Source of the DNA: Epiperipatus broadwayi
Taxonomy: Eukaryota > Onychophora > Udeonychophora > Euonychophora > Peripatidae
DNA: 64,000 nucleotides
Direction of reading: 5' to 3'
NCBI GenBank assembly: GCA_028023455.1
Contig: JAQFVV010012441.1
Location: 1,795,911 to 1,859,910 of the forward strand
The notes under the pieces were generated by a model. The model was not told the DNA's origin. It worked only from the letters and a program-made list of their open reading frames with translations, and did no database searches. The translations under genes and the position numbers were made by a program. This document shows positions 56,673-64,000 of this stretch, piece after piece (position 1 is the first letter of the stretch; the number at the start of each line of letters is the position of its first letter).

Positions 56673-56769
56673 AAAGGTACTCTTCGAGGAACTAAACTTG
56701 GCTTGAAGTATATGGGCAAGGATAATAACGGATTAGGTGGAGTTATTGTAAACGTTTCTTCTGTTTCAG
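56673..56769 (+). CDS. HPGD: 15-hydroxyprostaglandin dehydrogenase-like, internal exon C
   Basis: A 97-nt exon bounded by TTCTTTTAG and GTAAAAG, phase 0 in and phase 1 out. It encodes KGTLRGTKLGLKYMGKDNNG, then LGGVIVNVSSVS. Human 15-PGDH has the same spacing (a ...GTYLGLDYM... helix, a Gly-rich turn, then the ...NMSSLAG strand). The second Ser of NVSS is the catalytic Ser. The next exon, which should carry Tyr-x3-Lys, is not found before 64000. Total decoded protein across the three exons is about 109 residues with no stop or frame conflict. Confidence 0.92.
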
Positions 56770-57027
56770 GTAAAAGATCAAAAATTAATTGACCAATTTT
56801 TGTTAATTCCAAGGTAGACATTATTTTTAAAATCAAAGATTAATTAATACAAGTAAACGGTCATATAAGTCTTTGCGAATTTTTCATATTTTATCAGTAA
56901 ACCTTTGTCCTTTTCATCATAAATCCAGATTCTACTGATAATATCAATAAGTCTTAATTTTATTATCTATAATTTTGTAAATTTATAATATACCTATAGT
57001 ATATTTATCAACAACAATATAACATTT

Positions 57028-57130
57028 GTCAAGCGTTGGTGGTCGAGAGGTCAGCACAGCTGCCTTACAAGCAGCTGTCCCGGGTTAACGGGTTCGCTTC
57101 CCGGCCGATGCTATGATACATGAAAAAAAA
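57028..57130 (+). repeat. tRNA-derived SINE (family S), copy 4, most tRNA-like
   Basis: The acceptor-like ends GCGTTGG (57033-57039) and CCGATGC (57105-57111) pair with wobbles. An anticodon-arm-like hairpin GCTGC-CTTACAA-GCAGC spans 57059-57075. A-box GGTCGAGAGG and B-box GGGTTCGCTTCC are present. A 15-bp target duplication, AACAATATAACATTT, lies at 57013-57027 and 57130-57144. The tail is ATGCTATGATACATG plus A9. Confidence 0.88.
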
Positions 57131-57185
57131 ACAATATAACATTTCCAAATATTTATATACACTAAATCAAAATAATATGTTGTAA

Positions 57186-57282
57186 TTTTTTTTTTTAAGT
57201 GTCATAGCATCGGCCGGGACGCAAACCCGCAACCCGGGTAACTGCCTGCAAGTGCAAGGCAGTCGCGCTGACCCTCGACCAT
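57186..57282 (-). repeat. tRNA-derived SINE (family S), copy 5
   Basis: Reverse orientation: T-run, AAGTGTCATAGCAT, then the body ending GCGCTGACCCTCGACCAT. It lies only about 60 bp from copy 4, so the two form an imperfect inverted pair of SINEs in the HPGD intron after exon C. No clear target duplication. Confidence 0.85.
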
Positions 57283-58307
57283 TTTGTTGGATAATACAAG
57301 TTTTTGCAATATTTAGATTAGAATTAGTCTTCCTGTATTTAAAGAATGATTAACTCATAAGTAATAATCAGATATTAATCTATGAAAAGCTCTTTATTGA
57401 CTTGAATTATTATGAGTTCAGAAGTAATTACTAGTATTGTATAATATAATGAATATTTTAATTGTCACAAAAAACATCACATGACTATGAATTTAATTTT
57501 ATTAATTTTAAACAAATAAAATTAAGAGCTTTTCTGACTCAGAAAAAATAAATGTTGAATTAATAATCAAAAGAAACAGGCATTAAACAAGTATAGTGGC
57601 TTACATCTAATGGCTGAAAACTTGATCACAGTTGTTGTCATAATTAACAATGTTAGATACAGTCATAATTAATAGTAAATGTAGGATTGCTAAGCCTGTT
57701 GCATACACATATTCTTCAAGGTTATATAGAAATGTCTTGTAATAATGAGATTTACTGCAAAAAACAACAAAGTCAACATTTTTCTCTGATAATCTTTAGT
57801 TCTTATTTTGAAATGGAATGATTCACATCAACACATCCATTCATAACTTAATTCATCCAAAATGCTTTTACAAGATAGAAGATAGTTTTCTATTTTGTTC
57901 CTGCTTTCCATATCAAATTGTTAGGTATATCAATATACATTGGCTGTGATTTAATGCATGGAACATTCAGCTATGCAAATCCATAAACAATGACAAATTA
58001 AACCACTGCAATTCTTAGAAAAGCTGTAGTGGCAGTGAACAGCTTCTATATTGTTCTATTTAATATGAAGAATGATCAATTCCATCAAACTTCATTTACT
58101 GTTATGTCTCTGAATATTGCATGCTGTAAACTTTGATTTTTAAAAGAATTTCTGGGCTCACATTTGCTGATTGGTTTACTATTATGTCATTCTTTCTAGA
58201 TATTACAACTTTTATGTCTAATCATGTGATTATATATATACACAATCTTATATTAAAGTATAAATGGGATTTCCAAATAATAATTTAGATAACATTTTCT
58301 ACTATGA
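57283..58307. other. intron after exon C, no gene
   Basis: AT-rich. No candidate for the next HPGD exon (Tyr-x3-Lys) was found. Confidence 0.4.
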
Positions 58308-58440
58308 TGTAACCCAAACAACAACCATTTAAAACTGGTAATGCAAGTGGAAATCACATGATCTTTAGCAATAACAATATTATGTCTCACATGGTTTCAG
58401 TTTGCCATATCAGTTTTAATTGGTTAACTATATTGCTTAT
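58308..58440. repeat. inverted-repeat family F, compact copy
   Basis: AACAACCATTTAAAACTGGT (58320-58339) is complemented in part by ATCAGTTTTAATTGGTTAAC. AAATCACATGATC pairs with CACATGGTTTC. Same family as 12085-12372. Confidence 0.65.
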
Positions 58441-58655
58441 GTCTTAGTGGAAAATTTGGTCTAGATTATTACATAAAAATTTCCAATTATATTTAAATAT
58501 AAATCCCAATATTAAACTAAAGTGTTTACACTTGTAAAGTCATCATTTTACCATTAATAACTTTTAGTAGTCACTTCTGCTAATAAAATATTACATCACT
58601 TCCCAACTGATAAACTGTGATTATTTTTTAACAGTAATTTTACAAATCAACATTA

Positions 58656-58956
58656 TAACAATAGCAAACTCTCTGTATAGTAGTGTCACAAGTGGAAGCC
58701 TTCATAATCAATGGAAGCAAGAAGGCTTTTGGGTAAAATCCCTATCTAGTGCCTACTCATCCAATATCCTTAAACTAGTTTCTAGTTTGTGGCCTTACAT
58801 TTGAGAGCATTGCACCTAAATTTCAATCCAAAGCCATTCACTGATGAAAGATACAAGCTAGAAACTAGTCTCAGGATATTGGATGGATAGTCATTATGAT
58901 TATGAAGTTTTGCACTTGGTGGCACTACTGTATTGAGAGTTTGCTTCTGTTATTAA
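58656..58956. repeat. inverted-repeat family B, longer copy
   Basis: Ends ATAACAATAGCAAACTCTC and GAGAGTTTGCTTCTGTTAT are inverted repeats, each followed inward by a GTAGTG(T/C)CA block. Like 49806-50014 it contains CTGATGA...GAAAC (58841-58865) and AGTCTCAGGATATTGGATG; a second inverted block (CCAATATCCTTAAACTAGTT) precedes it. Confidence 0.75.
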
Positions 58957-59699
58957 CAACCTGTGTAAATATATGAAATGGTGATCATGTGATGGTTTGA
59001 TGGTTTTAAATCAACATTATTATATTTATGATTGCATTTATAATGTAATCTATGGCATTTCTTTTAGCTGTTTTACAAACACTAGGATTATTTTTATCTT
59101 AATGGTGGAAATAAAAATTTGTATCAAGCAATAATAAAATATTCATTTATAAAATAAATTGATAAACAGATGTCACTGCTATTAAATGCTCCTGATTAGT
59201 TTCTGATTAATACAAATATATTCTGATGGCATTCATTACATTAAGAATATGATATCTAAGTGAATGGCTTGAAACTTTCAAAACTTTAAGCTTTGAATCT
59301 GCTCTACATCTAGCTATATAAAACTTGATCAGTAACTATATATTTTAATGACAATGGTTATAGATTCAATGCAGTCATCTGACTTTTTTAAAAAAATCTG
59401 AGTATCCCAAACTAAGTTTATCATGCTTTAAATTTCTTGACAGTAGTGAACTCTAAATTCACTTTCAGATACTAATATAAACAAAATTTTATTCAATGCT
59501 TAAAAAACTTATTGTGGGAATGTATTGACATTGTTATTTAATGATCACTGATTAATCCAATTTGTTATATACATTGCTTGGAAATAAAGACAGATATGTT
59601 CAATACTCATTAAATTTTTTTGGCATTGCTTATATTAAAGAAATATCTTTAAAAATTTATTTCCTTATTTGCATTTTTCGCAATGATTTTTTATTAAAT
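58957..59699. other. intron, no gene
   Basis: AT-rich with no supportable feature. Confidence 0.4.
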
Positions 59700-60300
59700 T
59701 GTCTACAGTTTATATAGTTGAGCAGACTTCCTCAGAATTGTAAAATACAATTGTATTACATTATTTCTTGTTTATTTTTCAAACATACAATAAACATGTT
59801 GAATTCTTTGGTAGGATTATTAGTGAGTCTTTAATCTCAACTCCATCATATTATAAATATTTGCCAGGCATACCTTTCTCTCACTATGCATATATTTAAT
59901 AAGCAATATATTACCTGTCAGATGACCTTGTGATCTCAAACATCTAAATTACTGTGCCCATATTTCACTCTTTTCAAATTAAATACTGGGTTTCATCCAC
60001 TTATAACTCTGTAGAGAATAAATATTTATTGCATCGCAAAGATATTTTCAAATGTTTGGTTTTATCAGTGCATCTCTTCTTCAATTCTAGGTTATTACAA
60101 TAATACAATAAACTTATTTTGATGATTTTACATATAACATATACATACACAATTTCTATATGCATGAGTACATGTAAAAACATCAAAATAAGTTTACAGC
60201 ATGATTATTTAACAAACCAAAAAATAATATAATACAATTGTATTTTACAAGTCTGAAGAAGGCAGCCAGATAGTCAAAACTGTCAACAGTTTATTAAAAA
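59700..60300. repeat. inverted pair of Penelope-type ends
   Basis: AATTGTAAAATACAATTGTA at about 59738 is complemented by TACAATTGTATTTTACAAGT at about 60233. The flanks carry decayed CTTCCTCAGA / TCTGAAGAAGGC motifs and CTGTCAACAGTTT-like sequence. Inside, a hairpin pairs AAACTTATTTTGATG (60110) with CATCAAAATAAGTTT (60181). Probably terminal repeats of a vanished Penelope-like copy. Confidence 0.55.
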
Positions 60301-60984
60301 CTATTATACCCTATTATAAAAAGTGTAAAGAAAAAATGATTTTTAGAGACCTATTTAATAAAGACAAAAGTAATTATTAATTAATGGAAGTTAATGGAGT
60401 CAAATGGAACTTAGTTTAGTTCTTGCAGTTTAAATAGTAAAAGAAACATTGAATGTAAATAATAATCAAGTAATTTGTTTATTGAAGTAACAATATCTTT
60501 GGAAATGCCTTCTGCATGCTCATTTACAAACAGCAATTTGAGATGTTTTGTAAATACTATCATAAGTTTATTTGATTGTAGATTCCTAATAAATGTTTAA
60601 TTTCCTACTTAAAATTAAATCTGGTGGAAGAATTCTGTCTGTAAGTATCATTATTTACTGATCTTCAAAAATTAAAATTAACTCTTCTTGAACCGGTAGG
60701 CAAAACTCAAGAACCTTTCATGAGATTTTTTGAAAAGGTGTTGGAAAAAGAATACAAATATATATATATATATCTTTTAATAATAAGTAAAAGGTATTTA
60801 ATTGTCCTATTTTGGTTATACTATGAGATAATCAAATTTATTAGAAAACTGTATAAAATTTGGAACAGTGAAAGAAGCCAAACAGTTCATAGATCATTTT
60901 GAAAATCATTTTGAAAAAATACTATTTACGTGATTGCCAGGAATCAATATTGGTTTGATACACTTAATATTATAACAACAATAA
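60301..60984. other. intron or flank, no gene
   Basis: AT-rich, with a (TA)n tract at 60760-60772. Confidence 0.4.
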
Positions 60985-61175
60985 TAGACTGATAATTGAA
61001 ATCTTAAACCTGATTCCAAGAAATTGTAAAAGACCCAGAAAGAGATCACATGTGAGATGGATGGATTAAATAAGAAAGTGTGCAGAGGTGATGTGAAAAA
61101 GAGAGACTAGAGATAGAAAATAAACTTGGAGAGACCTTCATCCTGCAGTGGATTGATGATGATAATGATGAATAG
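60985..61175 (+). pseudogene. RTE 3' end, second copy of the 23880-24515 family
   Basis: Matches 24317-24515 with high identity: AATTGAAATCTTAAACCTGA, AAAAGACCCAGAAAGAGA, GTGAGATGGATGGAT, GGAGAGACCTTCATCCTGCA, then GATGATGATAATGATGA. Short deletions and a TAA break the frame. 5' truncated to under 200 bp. Confidence 0.85.
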
Positions 61176-61266
61176 ATTTTAAAAAACAATGCAATGCTAC
61201 TGCAATCCACTGAAATTACACTTAACGCAAAAGCCTGATTCAGAGTGAAAATTTATATAGAGGAGA

Positions 61267-61508
61267 TAATTTAAAAATAAATACAAAGTTACAAACACAA
61301 TAATTTTAAATAGTATATAACACTTCATTTTCTACGCCTAAAATTAAATGATATTGCAAATTTGTTTTCCTTTTACTAGCAGTGCACTAATTTAAAAATA
61401 AATACAAAGTTACAAACACAATAATTTTAAATAGTATATAACACTTCATTTTCTACGCCTAAAATTAAATGATATTGCAAATTTGTTTTCCTTTTACTAG
61501 CAGTGCAC
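61267..61508 (+). repeat. perfect 121-bp tandem duplication
   Basis: 61267-61387 and 61388-61508 appear identical base for base, both starting TAATTTAAAAATAAATAC and ending CTAGCAGTGCAC. A very recent duplication, or an assembly artefact. Confidence 0.92.
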
Positions 61509-61818
61509 CAATATTTATTTTGCGAATTCAAATTATTCTGTGATTTTGCTGTGTCGACGGTGAGGTCTAATATTGGAAAAGTTATAAAATGACTTACTAA
61601 TGACGCAACCAAAGTCTATTCTGAATTTAAGCCTAAGTTATGTTGAAGCAAAATAAAGAACTTATCACTACCACGCAAAAAGTCTTCATGGACAAAAAAA
61701 AGAAAGAAAGAAAATTACCAAAATCACACTTTTCTTTATGTTTGCCGTAATATCATATAAATATAATTTATCCAAACTTCAAACACTTTTAGCAAACTTT
61801 ATTTGTACATACACCTAC

Positions 61819-61846
61819 GTTTCGACTGACCTGCAGTCTTCTTCAG
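61819..61846 (-). ncRNA. hammerhead-like core in the Penelope 3' region
   Basis: Minus strand: CTGAAGA, an extra A, stem GACTG-closing sequence with loop and CAGTC partner (GACTGCAGGTCAGTC), then GAAAC. CTGANGA plus GAAA is the hammerhead core consensus. It lies about 930 bp downstream of the ORF stop, as expected for a Penelope terminal repeat. Stem III and the cleavage site are not confirmed. Confidence 0.5.
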
Positions 61847-62776
61847 AGCTATGATATAATGAACAAAATAAAAAAAAAAAACAACTATATAATAACACCA
61901 TAAAAATTTTTTTAAACAATAAAAAAAAACATAAAATATATATATTAAAAACCCGAAATAAATAATCAAACCCAAATAAAACAATTAATATAAAATAAAA
62001 TGTACTACATAAATGAAAAATAAATATAAATTATACATGTGTATTCTTAACTTTATACATATATACATTCAAGGACAACTATTAATCTAAATATTATCTA
62101 TTTTATTATTATTAACAATCTACTAATTATCTGTATTCTTCATAAACTTAAACTTTATGATTAGTAACTAAAATTCTTTTAATTTTAAATCATATTTATT
62201 ATTTTCTTACTCATTCTTCTTTTAAAATTAATATTTTATATTTATTATTGCTGAATATTTAAAACCTATAAACTTTATAATCTTTACACTTACTAAGGCT
62301 ATTCTGATCTTCAAAATAAAATAAGAAAAATCGTTTTTTTTTTTTCAAAAAATTATCTTATACCCTAGCTCCCTCTATTACATATTATTTAAACTAAATA
62401 TATATCCCCTACAACTCTTTATATATATATATTTACACTTTAACTTTTATTATATAATACTCATAAATTTATATTATACTTCTTTATATGTTTTTATATA
62501 TATAAACCCTACAACTTTATTTACATATATATTTTTTTATTTTATATATTTTAACTTTTATTATTATTTTTATATAATTCTTATAAAAATTTTTTATACT
62601 GTTTTATATGTAAATATTATGCTAAGTTTATTAATTAATTTATTTATTATTATTTAATATCTGTAAATATACCCAAATTTATATTCGTATTTAACCTAAC
62701 CATTTTTTATCATCCCCAACTTATTTATTAACAATTATCTCTTTACATATTTACCTCTATATATCTTATTTAATAA

Positions 62777-64000
62777 CTAAACCAATCTCATCCTAATCCC
62801 AGAATCTCTATTAAATTCTGGTTTTATCTTTCTTATTAATATAGCTTCTTTTATTTTCCTTTCTTTAATACTTTTTGTATATAACTTCATTTTTATTGAA
62901 CTTTGTGTAAATTTGTGTCCTGTTTCTTTTGTATGTATATATATTGGGGATTTATTATCTGCCATATGTTGTTTTAGTCTTGTTTTTATAGAATTTTTTG
63001 TTTCTCCCACATATTTGTTATCAATCCCACTATCTAGACATTGTTTGCATTTTATCACATATACTCCATTAATTATTTCTTTATTATCTTTATTATATCC
63101 TATGTATTTGTTATCTATCAAATTTAATAGGTTTTCTCTTTTTTTATTAACTATTTTTGTATTAATTATTCTTTTGTATCTTTTATTAATCTTCTTTATA
63201 ATTTTGTTAAATTTATTCACTATGATATTATTATTTGTTTTTATTCCTATATATCTATCTTCACCTTTCTTTTTTCCTTCACTCTTTTCATTTTTATTTA
63301 TCTTATATTCTATTTTTCCAATACTTCTTTTAATTATATATACAGGGAAACCATTCATTTTTAATTCATTGATTATTAAATCTTTTTGTATATTATAATC
63401 TTCTTTCCTTGAACAATACATTGCAGCTCTATATATTCTTGAATATATACAACTAATTTTATATTTCCTATCAATGTTGGAAAACCAATTTGTTATTTTG
63501 TTACCAATATTATTCTTTTTATAAACACTTGTCTCAATACACCATTTTTTATCTATCAATTTCTTTTGAAACATTATATCCAGATATGCAATTTTATTAT
63601 TCTCTTCCTTCTCAACTGTAAATTTTATATTCTCTTCTATTTTATTAATATCATTAATAAACCAGCTTATTTGTCTTTGGCTTTTATTAAAAATCATTAA
63701 ATAATCGTCTACATATCTGTTAAAAAACAAAGGAGCATTTTTATTTTCTGTTATATTTTTATCAAATTCATTCATATAAATATTACTTAAAATTGCACTA
63801 AGAGCTCCTCCCATTAACAATCCTTCTTTTTGCTTATAGAATTCTGTATTATATTCAAAAACTACATCCTTGCAACATAATTCCATTAAATCTACCAAAA
63901 TATGAACAGGTATTTTTATTGTTTTATTTTTATCCTTAATATATTTCTCTATAGCTAAATTTATCGCTTTACCTACATTTAAATTAGTATACATAGAAAT
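62777..64000 (-). CDS. Penelope-like reverse transcriptase/GIY-YIG endonuclease, C-terminal 405+ residues
   Basis: One open frame with no stop or shift; it continues past the window edge, so the Met at 63994 is internal. It starts at MYTNL, the end of RT motif A. Then come QKEGLLMGGALSAILSNIYM (residues 55-74, motif B), the catalytic YVDD (94-97) and IAYLDIMFQKK (135-145). A Lys/Asn-rich linker (about 225-300) leads to the GIY-YIG domain: GVYVIKCKQC (310-319), KYVGETKNSIKTRLKQH (327-343; the Arg at 339 is the likely catalytic Arg), IHTKETGHKF, and EAILIRKIKPEFNRDSG with the metal-binding Glu at 383. All recognisable active-site residues are present. Penelope proteins copy RNA at DNA nicks. 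Functionality depends on the unseen N-terminal part. Confidence 0.93.
   Translation of the reverse strand: MSMYTNLNVGKAINLAIEKYIKDKNKTIKIPVHILVDLMELCCKDVVFEYNTEFYKQKEGLLMGGALSAILSNIYMNEFDKNITENKNAPLFFNRYVDDYLMIFNKSQRQISWFINDINKIEENIKFTVEKEENNKIAYLDIMFQKKLIDKKWCIETSVYKKNNIGNKITNWFSNIDRKYKISCIYSRIYRAAMYCSRKEDYNIQKDLIINELKMNGFPVYIIKRSIGKIEYKINKNEKSEGKKKGEDRYIGIKTNNNIIVNKFNKIIKKINKRYKRIINTKIVNKKRENLLNLIDNKYIGYNKDNKEIINGVYVIKCKQCLDSGIDNKYVGETKNSIKTRLKQHMADNKSPIYIHTKETGHKFTQSSIKMKLYTKSIKERKIKEAILIRKIKPEFNRDSGIRMRLV

Larger units (their letters stand above)
61780..64000 (-). mobile_element. Penelope-like element, 3' part, apparently intact
   Basis: The element reads leftward from beyond the window edge. 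It contains an uninterrupted RT/GIY-YIG frame (ends 62777), a roughly 950-bp extremely AT-rich 3' UTR, a ribozyme-like core (61846-61819) and an AATAAA near 61806-61801. It is the youngest-looking Penelope copy in the window. Confidence 0.85.

Noticed and set aside
62913-63398. 161-codon plus ORF opposite the Penelope gene
   Set aside because: Hydrophobic antisense shadow of the RT/GIY-YIG frame on the minus strand.
56770-64000. Next HPGD exon with Tyr-x3-Lys
   Set aside because: I looked for a phase-1 exon with a Tyr-Cys/Ser-Ala-Ser-Lys type motif and found none; it probably lies beyond the window.

Overview
This is a strongly AT-rich stretch of animal nuclear DNA, not a bacterial or viral genome. 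The only host gene I recognise is an NAD-dependent short-chain dehydrogenase of the 15-hydroxyprostaglandin dehydrogenase (HPGD) type on the + strand. Three consecutive internal exons are visible (10108-10231, 41664-41770, 56673-56769), separated by introns of about 31.4 kb and 14.9 kb. Phases, splice sites and SDR motifs all agree. The first exon (glycine-rich NAD motif) and the Tyr-Lys exon must lie outside the window. Very long introns, tetranucleotide satellites and a mixture of Penelope, RTE, tRNA-SINE, Merlin, pogo-like and foldback elements suggest a large invertebrate genome. A lophotrochozoan such as a cephalopod would fit, but I cannot fix the phylum from the sequence.

Nearly everything else is mobile DNA. 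Region by region: 1-10 kb holds two Penelope-like (PLE) remnants, a long GATA satellite and a LINE 3' remnant. 10-16 kb holds HPGD exon A, short inverted repeats, a LINE zinc-finger fragment and a 0.56 kb foldback hairpin. 16-25 kb holds three RTE-type LINE copies, one split by a second foldback element, plus more copies of the first foldback family and an array of alternating-orientation units. 26.7-28.1 kb is a solo LTR. 29.6-31.7 kb is a segmental duplication whose second copy carries a complete Merlin-type DNA transposon with an 8-bp target duplication. 31.8-38.7 kb holds an inverted PLE pair, inverted-repeat MITEs and further RTE copies. 39.8-43.1 kb holds tRNA-derived SINEs, a palindromic cluster of ribozyme-like PLE ends, HPGD exon B and two MITEs. 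46-48 kb holds SINE, PLE and LINE 3' remnants. 50.0-53.5 kb is a young non-autonomous LTR retrotransposon (1.37 kb LTRs around a 0.75 kb non-coding centre). 54.1-55.1 kb is a pogo/Tigger-like DNA transposon with a nested MITE. 56.7 kb is HPGD exon C. The right end (61.8-64.0 kb, minus strand) is the 3' part of an uninterrupted PLE with reverse transcriptase and GIY-YIG endonuclease.

Three themes stand out. First, more than a dozen long inverted repeats lie inside the HPGD introns and would fold into dsRNA in the pre-mRNA. Second, a CTGATGA...GAAAC core resembling the hammerhead ribozyme recurs at PLE ends and in a separate short inverted-repeat family. Third, several insertions can be dated or polarised from the sequence alone: Merlin with a paralogous empty site, the LTR pair with asymmetric CpG decay, and the foldback inside an RTE copy. 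All family names come from motif reading by eye; no database search was possible.
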